This document shows positions 1-4,835 of a stretch of DNA of 5,240 bases, one piece after another (the first letter of the stretch is position 1; every line of letters begins with the position of its first letter). A program made the position numbers and the translations under genes. Origin of the DNA: Legionellaceae bacterium (lineage in GTDB: Bacteria > Pseudomonadota > Gammaproteobacteria > Legionellales > Legionellaceae). The notes under the pieces are model-generated. The model was not told the origin of the DNA, made no database searches, and saw only the letters and a list, made by a program, of their open reading frames with translations. The stretch spans positions 1-5,240 of the forward strand of contig CANJFK010000116.1 of the NCBI GenBank assembly GCA_947473535.1, given 5' to 3'.

Positions 1-189
1 AATCGTTAGAGCAATCACCTCTGAAGCCATGTTTTTTTCACGTAGCCTCAACGCTTCTTCTAAGGCAATTTCATCGAAGGGATTCATCGACATTTTTATA
101 TTTTGAGTATCAACCCCTGTGTTGTCTGATTTAACTCTCACCCTAACATAAGGATCAATCACTCGTTTTACTGCAACCAATATTTTCAT
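1..189 (-). CDS. etfB: Electron transfer flavoprotein beta subunit, N-terminal part (runs off the window)
   Basis: Only the first 63 codons are present; the frame is open to base 1. The translation begins [12 protein letters not shown] and continues with VRVRVKSD, then [20 protein letters not shown] at about residues 35–54. This is the characteristic start of the ETF beta family, including the conserved MNPFDE segment. In known systems EtfB pairs with EtfA to form an FAD/AMP-binding cytoplasmic heterodimer that carries electrons from acyl-CoA and other dehydrogenases to ETF-ubiquinone oxidoreductase; etfA would be expected beyond the left edge but cannot be seen. Two in-frame ATGs exist, at 192 and 189. 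I chose 189 because it gives the family's usual MKILV start and leaves 4 nt after the GAGG at 197–194, whereas the first ATG sits only 1 nt from it. The start shares one base with the galU stop (TGATG), which suggests translational coupling. Confidence 0.93.
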   Translation of the reverse strand, partial: MKILVAVKRVIDPYVRVRVKSDNTGVDTQNIKMSMNPFDEIALEEALRLREKNMASEVIALTI

Positions 190-1070
190 CATTCCTCACT
201 GGAAAAAATTGTTTTCAAATAATCACGGAAATCTTGGCCTACCTCGCCATGTTGCATCCCTAACTCAATAGTCGCTTTTAAATAACCTAGTTTTGAACCG
301 CAGTCGTAGTGTTTCCCATGAAATTGATACGCTTTAACGATTTCTTGGGTCAATAATTGCTGAATTGCACTCGTTAACTGAATCTCGCCCTCACTATCTC
401 GAGCTGTTTGTCTAAGGCATGAAAATATAGTCGGTGTAAACAGATAACGGCCAAAAGCAGCAAGGTTGGACGGTGCCATCTCCCGCGAGGGTTTCTCGAT
501 CATGGCGAGTATAGATGAGTAATTCTGCGTTTTATCCATCACACTAACGACACCGTATCGATGAATCTCGTTTATCGATACCGGGCGAACACCAACGATT
601 GAATGCCCATCCCGCATGAAATGCTCTATTAACGCACTAAAACACGGCACGTTATGATCATCAACCAAATCATCGGCCAGAAGAACAGCAAACGGCTCAT
701 TACCCACCACCGACTCTGCACAAAGTACAGCGTGACCAAGGCCTAAAGGCTCAGATTGCCTAATATAAGTAAATTCAACGCCAGGCGGGCAAATATCCCT
801 AATCAACGTTAATAAATGATCTTTGCCTTGTGATTTCAGCGATTCTTCCCATTCATAATGAGGATCAAAATGATCTTCGATGGCTCGTTTACTCGCGCTA
901 GTAACAACGATCATATGCGTCATGCCAGCGCGGGCCGCCTCTTCCACAGCATACTGGATAAGCGGTTTATCGACCACAGGCAACATCTCTTTTGAGCAAG
1001 CTTTGGTTACTGGCAAAAAACGTGTGCCAAGGCCAGCAACCGGGAAAACAGCCTTTTTAATTGACATCAT
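189..1070 (-). CDS. galU: UTP–glucose-1-phosphate uridylyltransferase (UDP-glucose pyrophosphorylase)
   Basis: At 293 aa this is normal for bacterial GalU. The enzyme makes UDP-glucose from UTP and glucose-1-phosphate in the cytoplasm, feeding lipopolysaccharide, glycan and galactose pathways. Visible signatures are the nucleotide-binding GLGTRFLP (residues 13–20), [14 protein letters not shown] (27–40), the metal-site LADD (131–134), IEKP (191–194) followed by [15 protein letters not shown], and [10 protein letters not shown] (255–264). The usual KAIPKEM reads KACSKEM here, so the proline before the conserved Lys27 is Ser26; the rest looks intact. Two tandem ATGs, at 1070 and 1067, are both possible starts and differ by one Met. 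No convincing Shine-Dalgarno precedes them and the lipoprotein stop lies only 3 nt upstream, so translation is probably coupled. The 3' end overlaps etfB by one base. Confidence 0.97.
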   Translation of the reverse strand: MMSIKKAVFPVAGLGTRFLPVTKACSKEMLPVVDKPLIQYAVEEAARAGMTHMIVVTSASKRAIEDHFDPHYEWEESLKSQGKDHLLTLIRDICPPGVEFTYIRQSEPLGLGHAVLCAESVVGNEPFAVLLADDLVDDHNVPCFSALIEHFMRDGHSIVGVRPVSINEIHRYGVVSVMDKTQNYSSILAMIEKPSREMAPSNLAAFGRYLFTPTIFSCLRQTARDSEGEIQLTSAIQQLLTQEIVKAYQFHGKHYDCGSKLGYLKATIELGMQHGEVGQDFRDYLKTIFSSEE

Positions 1071-1073
1071 GGA

Positions 1074-1523
1074 TTAATTCACAACACGCCATGAACCATC
1101 GGCTTGCCGGCACGCTTTGCCGTAAATTTGCTCGGGCTTCCCACCAATGGTGGCATGAGTAATATACTCACGACAGGGTTGCTGGTTCGTATAATAAGTA
1201 CGCGTTGGTTTTACACTATAATTATTACCATTATCCGGATTGGTCCAAACCACAGCGCGACCTACAGGCGCAGTTTCCAATGCTCGCTGCATCTGCATTT
1301 GATCCTGGCGATCCATGTATTTCCCAATGCTGCCTCCCAAAAATGCCCCGAGTAACGCCCCACCAGCCGCAGCCGCTACTTTACCTGCTCCACCACCAAA
1401 TTGGCTTCCAATAAGACCACCCACAACGCCACCCGTTACAGTACCTACGCCTTCATTCGTCACCGATGCACAGCCAGATAGTAAAATTGAAAAGGACAAT
1501 GATGCTACAATTAATTTTCTCAT
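1074..1523 (-). CDS. Glycine-zipper outer-membrane lipoprotein, 17-kDa surface antigen family
   Basis: 149 aa. The N terminus is a lipoprotein signal peptide: basic MRK, a hydrophobic stretch, then lipobox LSGC with the lipidated Cys at residue 18. The next residue is Ala, not Asp, which by the Lol +2 rule favours the outer membrane. Residues about 25–68 are a glycine zipper (GTVTGGVVGGLIGS, then GGALLGAFLGGSIGKYMD) of the Rickettsia 17-kDa antigen type. The C-terminal half, with PCREY (116–120) and YGKACRQADGSWRVV (134–148), is the soluble domain typical of this family; Cys117 and Cys138 could form a disulfide. The molecular role of these proteins is poorly known; envelope integrity is usually proposed. 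The start at 1523 is supported by a good Shine-Dalgarno. It lies 55 nt after alr and 3 nt before galU, so it is probably cotranscribed with galU and etfB. Confidence 0.92.
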   Translation of the reverse strand: MRKLIVASLSFSILLSGCASVTNEGVGTVTGGVVGGLIGSQFGGGAGKVAAAAGGALLGAFLGGSIGKYMDRQDQMQMQRALETAPVGRAVVWTNPDNGNNYSVKPTRTYYTNQQPCREYITHATIGGKPEQIYGKACRQADGSWRVVN

Positions 1524-1528
1524 ATTTG

Positions 1529-1536
1529 CTCACCTT
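1529..1536 (-). promoter_or_regulatory. Ribosome binding site of the 17-kDa-type lipoprotein gene
   Basis: On the minus strand AAGGTGAG lies 5 nt before the ATG at 1523. It fixes the start of the lipoprotein gene and is the clearest Shine-Dalgarno in the alr–etfB stretch; galU, 450 nt downstream, has none of its own. Confidence 0.7.
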
Positions 1537-1542
1537 AAGATT

Positions 1543-1548
1543 AATATA
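1543..1548 (-). promoter_or_regulatory. Possible -10 element before the lipoprotein gene
   Basis: In the 55-nt alr–lipoprotein gap the minus strand reads TATATT, 19 nt upstream of the start codon, within an AT-rich stretch. No recognisable -35 hexamer sits 16–18 bp further upstream, so this is only a candidate for an internal promoter that would serve lipoprotein-galU-etfB. Confidence 0.2.
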
Positions 1549-1578
1549 GTTAAACGTTAGAACGCGATCCTTCATTTT

Positions 1579-2652
1579 TTATAGCCGTGCGCGTTGTGTC
1601 ATTTGGCAAATCAGCTCATAAGCAATTGTTCCAGCTTGCTTTGCAATCTGCTCAACAGGAATATGTTGCCCCCATAACTCCACGGGAGAGCCTACGTCCA
1701 CGCCTTTACATTCGGTCAAATCAATGGTCACCATATCCATTGAAACACGGCCAACGATCGGTGCAATGCAACCATTTACCCACGTTGGTGTGTGCTCTGC
1801 AATATGGCGTGGGTAACCATCACCATAACCCACAGAAATGACCCCAATCACTGAAGGCCTATCACTGAACCAAGTTCCGCCATATCCAATAGGTGTATTG
1901 GGTGGATAATGTTGGATGGTACTTACTGCTGAGACAAAGCGCATCGCAGGCAATAACCCTAACGCCTGTCCGGTCTGGTCTGGGAAAGGCGATATACCAT
2001 ATAGCATAATGCCTGGACGAACGACATCAGCGTGCGATGCTGGTTGCGTGAGAATGGCTGCTGAATTAGCCATGCTGCGAACCAAATGAATCGCAGGCAA
2101 ATTCAGCGTATTAAATGCGTCTAACTGTTGTTGATTGCTACGATGCATTGGCTCATCAGCACAAGCAAAATGAGTCATTAATCCAATTTCATCATCAACC
2201 CAGGGACAATTCAATAAGGCTCGAACAACATCATCTACCTCATCAAGCGCAATGCCTAATCGATGCATGCCAGTATCAACTTTGACCCAAACTTTGATTT
2301 TTTTTTCCAATGGCTTGGCCAAGATCCATTGTAACTGCAATCGTTGATGAATCACACATTGTAAATTATTACGTGCCACTGTTGGTAATTCATCTGGCGT
2401 AAATACGCCTTGAAACAACACACAATCACGGTTAAATCCTAGCATTCGAATAGCCATCGCCTCTTCGACACTCGCGACACCAAACGCATCAACATGCGCA
2501 TCAAGAACAGGCAGGACCGATAGCAAACCACAACCATAGGCATTCGCCTTAACCATTGCGATAATTTTTTTATCAGGCGCGCATTCTTTCACACGCTTTA
2601 CATTGTGCAATAATGCCGAAGCATCAATATCAATTCGAGTTGGTCTCGACAT
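1579..2652 (-). CDS. alr: Alanine racemase (PLP-dependent), biosynthetic type
   Basis: 357 aa, very close to the E. coli enzyme. It interconverts L- and D-alanine in the cytoplasm to supply D-Ala for peptidoglycan. It has the N-terminal TIM-barrel with the PLP Schiff-base lysine in VKANAYG (Lys35), KVDTGMHRLG (124–133), SHF-like THFACADEP (160–168) and phosphate-contacting VRPGIMLYG (211–219). In the C-terminal domain IGYGGTW (255–261) carries the second catalytic base Tyr257, VGYGDGYPR (274–282) the second conserved Tyr, and GRVSMDM (301–307) the substrate-contacting Met. One oddity: the near-invariant ANAYGHG reads ANAYGCG, with Cys41 for His. The ATG at 2652 is the only in-frame start before dnaB; GGG about 8 nt upstream is a weak Shine-Dalgarno. 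dnaB ends 38 nt upstream, the common dnaB–alr linkage of gammaproteobacteria, so the two are probably cotranscribed. No terminator follows alr. Confidence 0.97.
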   Translation of the reverse strand: MSRPTRIDIDASALLHNVKRVKECAPDKKIIAMVKANAYGCGLLSVLPVLDAHVDAFGVASVEEAMAIRMLGFNRDCVLFQGVFTPDELPTVARNNLQCVIHQRLQLQWILAKPLEKKIKVWVKVDTGMHRLGIALDEVDDVVRALLNCPWVDDEIGLMTHFACADEPMHRSNQQQLDAFNTLNLPAIHLVRSMANSAAILTQPASHADVVRPGIMLYGISPFPDQTGQALGLLPAMRFVSAVSTIQHYPPNTPIGYGGTWFSDRPSVIGVISVGYGDGYPRHIAEHTPTWVNGCIAPIVGRVSMDMVTIDLTECKGVDVGSPVELWGQHIPVEQIAKQAGTIAYELICQMTQRARL

Positions 2653-2690
2653 CTTAAGCGACCCATTATGGAATGTGTACAGACACGTTC

Positions 2691-4079
2691 CTATTCATTC
2701 TGCATACCCTGATAACCACTAAATGCTAAATCTTCAAATCGAGTATATTTACCCAAAAATGCGACACGTATTTTGCCAATAGGCCCGTTACGTTGCTTTG
2801 CAATAATAATTTCAGCACATCCCTTATCGGGACTATCTTCATTATATACTTCATCACGATAAATGAAGCAAATCAAGTCCGCATCCTGTTCAATTGCCCC
2901 TGATTCACGCAAATCGGACATAACGGGGCGTTTATCTTGTCGCTGCTCCAAACTACGATTTAACTGTGATAAGGCCACAACGGGTACAGATAATTCCTTG
3001 GCCAATGATTTGAGACTGCGCGAAATTTCGGAAATCTCAGCTGTACGGTTATCGGCTTTAAAACCAGGTACCTTCATCAACTGTAAATAATCCACCACAA
3101 TTAATCCAAGCTGACCATGCTCTTTCATTAATCGTCTCGCACGCGCACGCATTTCTGAGGGGCTTAGCGCGGCTGTGTCATCCACAAACAAAGGCGCCTC
3201 GGATAGCATATGTACAGCCGATGTCACTCGAGGCCAATCATCATCATCCAATTTACCTGTACGAATGCGGTGCTGATCAATCCGTCCTAAAGACGACATC
3301 ATACGCATAGCCAAGGAATCAGCAGGCATCTCCATTGAAAACACCAACACCGGTTTGCCAGCTTTGATAGCCGCATGCTCTGCAATATTCATCACCAGTG
3401 TTGTTTTACCCATCGAAGGACGACCAGCAACAATAATCAGATCAGAGGGTTGTAACCCAGACGTCATTTCATCCAGTTCAGATAAACCAGTGGCCAAACC
3501 CGTAATTGAATCGCCGCTATGATAAAGTGCATCAATCCGTTCCACAGCACGAACTAAAATTGACTTAATAATTTCTGGGCCACCATCACCCCCCGTTTGA
3601 TCGGCAATAGCGAACACCTTCCGTTCAGCAAAATCGAGCAATTCAGGTACTTCTCGCGCACCCGGGTTGTACGCAGAATCAGCAATGTCATTAGCAACTG
3701 AAATTAATTGACGCTGTACCGATTTTTCACGAACAATATCAGCATAGGCCGAGACATTTGCGACACTGGGTGTATTATTGGCTAATTCAAAAAGATACGC
3801 TTCACCACCTGCATCATCAAGTTCATTCGTCGATTTTAAGGTATCAAGCAGGGTCACAACATCAAAGGGGTGATTTTTATTCGCAAGCCCAACAATTGCT
3901 CGATAGAGTATTCGATGTTCCGTGCGATAAAAATCCATTTCACAGAGTTTTGAGCTTACTTTGTCCCACACTTGATTATCAAGCATAAGACCACCAATAA
4001 TTGATTGTTCGGCTTCAGCCGAATGTGGCGGGCGCTTTAACGGGTCTGCTGTTTTTTTTCGCGATTGCAGATCTAACAT
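2691..4079 (-). CDS. dnaB: Replicative DNA helicase DnaB
   Basis: 462 aa, full length and without an intein. This is the hexameric 5'-3' helicase of the replication fork. The N-terminal domain starts at about residue 16 (PPHSAEAEQSIIGGLMLD) and covers the DnaG-primase-interacting helices to about 160; a linker (about 165–195) leads to the RecA-like motor. There Walker A is GRPSMGKTT (219–227, Lys225), the catalytic Glu is in FSME (Glu250), Walker B is LIVVDYLQL (326–334, Asp330), SQLNRSLEQR is at 371–380, and DLRESGAIEQDAD is at 389–401. KQRNG (428–432) carries Lys428 and the Arg430 finger that reaches the neighbouring subunit's ATP. The ATG at 4079 is preceded by AGG with a 4-nt spacer. Unlike many gammaproteobacteria, no rpsF-rpsR-rplI cluster lies directly upstream; a DUF2147 gene and a terminator do. 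alr follows after 38 nt. Confidence 0.98.
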   Translation of the reverse strand: MLDLQSRKKTADPLKRPPHSAEAEQSIIGGLMLDNQVWDKVSSKLCEMDFYRTEHRILYRAIVGLANKNHPFDVVTLLDTLKSTNELDDAGGEAYLFELANNTPSVANVSAYADIVREKSVQRQLISVANDIADSAYNPGAREVPELLDFAERKVFAIADQTGGDGGPEIIKSILVRAVERIDALYHSGDSITGLATGLSELDEMTSGLQPSDLIIVAGRPSMGKTTLVMNIAEHAAIKAGKPVLVFSMEMPADSLAMRMMSSLGRIDQHRIRTGKLDDDDWPRVTSAVHMLSEAPLFVDDTAALSPSEMRARARRLMKEHGQLGLIVVDYLQLMKVPGFKADNRTAEISEISRSLKSLAKELSVPVVALSQLNRSLEQRQDKRPVMSDLRESGAIEQDADLICFIYRDEVYNEDSPDKGCAEIIIAKQRNGPIGKIRVAFLGKYTRFEDLAFSGYQGMQNE

Positions 4080-4096
4080 AGTACCTACGATAACAA

Positions 4097-4139
4097 TTTA
4101 TAAGAGGACTATTGTAATCCTCTCTGATCAAAAAGTAAC
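4097..4139 (-). promoter_or_regulatory. Candidate dnaB promoter region
   Basis: Reading the minus strand between the DUF2147 terminator and dnaB, two -10-like hexamers occur: TACAAT (4116–4111), with a weak GTTACT 17 bp upstream at 4139–4134, and TATAAA (4102–4097), with no good -35 at normal spacing. A promoter is expected here because a terminator precedes it, but the exact boxes are uncertain. Confidence 0.3.
4103..4123 (-). repeat. Small hairpin in the leader region of dnaB
   Basis: A perfect 6-bp inverted repeat, AGAGGA and TCCTCT, is separated by 9 nt; after one C·A mismatch two further inner pairs can form. On neither strand does a T-run follow, so it is not a standard terminator. It sits 24–44 nt before the dnaB start and overlaps a TACAAT (4116–4111, minus strand) that resembles a -10 box. 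It may be an operator, an mRNA leader hairpin, or chance. Confidence 0.3.
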
Positions 4140-4154
4140 GTGAAGGATCGTTAC
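4130..4154 (-). terminator. Intrinsic terminator of the DUF2147 gene
   Basis: On the minus strand GTAACG, an 8-nt loop, CGTTAC, then TTTTT: a perfect 6-bp stem plus a U-tract. The first arm contains the TAA stop codon (4153–4151), so the hairpin begins inside the end of the gene. The stem is short, so termination may be partial, but the position between two genes fits the role. Confidence 0.5.
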
Positions 4155-4579
4155 CGAACCCAAATTTGCGTTCGTCCAAGGATGGAAATGCCAACATACC
4201 CACGCACAAATAATTTATTGTCGTCCATCTTCAGCTTCACTCGATAAATTTTACCTGTCTTAGCATCCAGAATCTGCCCGCCATCCCAAATACCGTGACG
4301 ATTTTTTTTCAAACCCCATAGAAATTGTAAGCCTTCAATTGGTTTATCTTTGAAGTGATCAGGGCATTTAGAACAGATGCCTGTATCGCCAGCTTGTGAA
4401 TAAACCCGAATAATTTTTCCATTTAATGTATCACCGGAAATAAACAAGTCGACCACGGCTCTTTTCTTCCCCGTTTTATCGTCAATCGTAGTCCACATCC
4501 CCGTTAAGGATTGCGAAAATAAAGTCGGCATATAGAGCGCTGCTAGCAACAAGACGAATATCAATTTCAGTTGTCTCAT
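4151..4579 (-). CDS. DUF2147 family secreted protein, function unknown
   Basis: 142 aa from the chosen start. Residues 1–22 are a Sec signal peptide (MRQLK, a long hydrophobic core, then about LFS-Q), so the mature protein should be periplasmic. The rest matches the DUF2147 pattern: LTGMWTTIDDKTGKKRAVVD (25–44), a CSKC pair (Cys69, Cys72), PIEGLQFLWGLK (80–91), WDGGQILDAKTGKIY (98–112) and the hallmark FVRGYVGISILGRTQIW (124–140), ending in VR. No activity is established for this family that I can name. The open frame continues upstream to an ATG at 4687, but those codons lie largely within an inserted repeat. The ATG at 4579 has GAGGAG at an ideal 7-nt distance, puts the signal peptide at the N terminus and gives the usual family length. 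A terminator overlaps the stop codon, so it is probably transcribed alone. Confidence 0.9.
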   Translation of the reverse strand: MRQLKLIFVLLLAALYMPTLFSQSLTGMWTTIDDKTGKKRAVVDLFISGDTLNGKIIRVYSQAGDTGICSKCPDHFKDKPIEGLQFLWGLKKNRHGIWDGGQILDAKTGKIYRVKLKMDDNKLFVRGYVGISILGRTQIWVR

Positions 4580-4586
4580 CAAAAAT

Positions 4587-4592
4587 CTCCTC
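4587..4592 (-). promoter_or_regulatory. Ribosome binding site that decides the DUF2147 start
   Basis: GAGGAG on the minus strand, 7 nt before the ATG at 4579. The earlier in-frame ATG at 4594 overlaps this motif and has no Shine-Dalgarno of its own. The first two bases of the motif fall in the 9-bp direct repeat flanking the inserted element. Confidence 0.8.
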
Positions 4593-4599
4593 ATTATTT
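4591..4599. repeat. Target-site duplication, left copy
   Basis: TCATTATTT, identical to 4691–4699. The two copies lie immediately outside the inverted-repeat element, as expected for a 9-bp duplication made by transposition. Confidence 0.75.
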
Positions 4600-4627
4600 G
4601 GTCTTGTTCATCGTTTCTGTCTCGTTG

Positions 4628-4655
4628 TGTCTTTCCCGCGAAGGCGGGAAAGACA
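4628..4655. repeat. Perfect 12-bp hairpin of the CCCGCGAAGGCGGG type
   Basis: TGTCTTTCCCGC and GCGGGAAAGACA form an uninterrupted stem around a GAAG loop. The core TTCCCGCGAAGGCGGGAA is a motif I recognise from dispersed repeats in many proteobacterial genomes; read through in frame it gives the tell-tale peptide FPAFAG. It is the centre of the larger nested element. Confidence 0.85.
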
Positions 4656-4660
4656 TTTTT
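4628..4660 (+). terminator. Plus-strand intrinsic terminator within the element
   Basis: On the plus strand the 12-bp GC-rich stem is followed at once by TTTTT (4656–4660), the classic terminator layout. On the minus strand no T-run follows, so transcripts of the DUF2147 gene could pass. There is no plus-strand gene to the left for it to serve; if active it would stop antisense transcripts heading toward zapD. Confidence 0.4.
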
Positions 4661-4690
4661 CGATGATTTGGCCGAAACGATGAACAAGGC

Positions 4691-4699
4691 TCATTATTT
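4691..4699. repeat. Target-site duplication, right copy
   Basis: TCATTATTT, the second copy of the 9-bp direct repeat flanking the inverted-repeat element. Removing the element and one copy restores an uninterrupted leader in which AAATAATGAGGAG precedes the DUF2147 start on the minus strand. Confidence 0.75.
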
Positions 4700-4835
4700 T
4701 TATCTTTAGAATAAGCAATGATATCATAAGAATTGCCTGCTTAAATCAGATCGGCACCTAATATAAGAAAAGGTATTTTTACGTTCATTTAATTTTATGG
4801 TAGTCTTAAAAAAAGGTAAGGGATAGCACCAAAAT
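4700..4835. promoter_or_regulatory. AT-rich divergent intergenic region between the DUF2147 gene and zapD-like gene
   Basis: No coding frame is supported here. Promoters for both divergent genes are expected. On the plus strand TCGGCA (4751–4756) and TATTTT (4774–4779) are 17 bp apart, a weak match to a sigma-70 promoter. On the minus strand TATGAT (4728–4723) resembles a -10 box but lacks a clear -35. A perfect 10-bp palindrome, ATGATATCAT, lies at 4718–4727 and could be an operator half-way between the two genes. For zapD, AAGG (4813–4816) and GGG (4820–4822) are distant, weak ribosome-binding candidates. Confidence 0.35.

Larger units (their letters stand above)
4600..4690. mobile_element. 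91-bp MITE-like nested palindrome with terminal inverted repeats
   Basis: The ends are inverted repeats: GTCTTGTTCATCGTTTC at 4601–4617 and its complement at 4674–4690, matching at 16 of 17 positions, of which the inner 15 are perfect. The centre is a perfect 12-bp hairpin (4628–4655). Identical 9-bp direct repeats flank it, at 4591–4599 and 4691–4699. It has no room for a transposase, so it would have to be mobilised in trans. A 9-bp duplication is known for several insertion-sequence groups (for example IS10 and IS903), but I cannot assign a family. It lies between the presumed promoter of the DUF2147 gene and its Shine-Dalgarno, so it would form part of that mRNA leader. One extra base (4600) sits between the left duplication and the repeat. 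Confidence 0.75.

Noticed and set aside
1561..1595. Inverted repeat AACGCG/CGCGTT spanning the alr stop codon as a terminator
   Set aside because: The loop is 23 nt and no T-run follows on the minus strand, so it does not look like an intrinsic terminator.
880..1841. Several plus-strand open frames (880–1077, 1104–1355, 1205–1414, 1315–1560, 1587–1841)
   Set aside because: All lie antisense to galU, the lipoprotein gene or alr, whose products are clearly recognisable; their translations resemble no family.
2653..2690. TGTGTACAGACACG partial symmetry in the dnaB–alr gap as an operator or terminator
   Set aside because: The symmetry is short and imperfect, and no T-run or promoter-like boxes accompany it.
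2863..3988. Plus-strand open frames inside dnaB (2863–3090 and 3758–3988)
   Set aside because: They are antisense to strongly conserved parts of DnaB and show no motif of their own.
1565..4150. 10-bp TGAAGGATCG occurring at 4141–4150 (plus) and 1574–1565 (minus)
   Set aside because: A 10-bp match between distant points in a 5-kb window is expected by chance, and nothing else around the copies is shared.
4015..4209. Minus-strand open frame of 64 codons across the DUF2147–dnaB junction
   Set aside because: It overlaps the end of the DUF2147 gene, its terminator and the start of dnaB in another frame, and has no family resemblance or ribosome binding site.
4580..4687. Longer 178-residue version of the DUF2147 protein starting at 4687
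   Set aside because: The extra codons lie largely in the inserted palindrome, no ribosome binding site supports that ATG, and the signal peptide would become internal.
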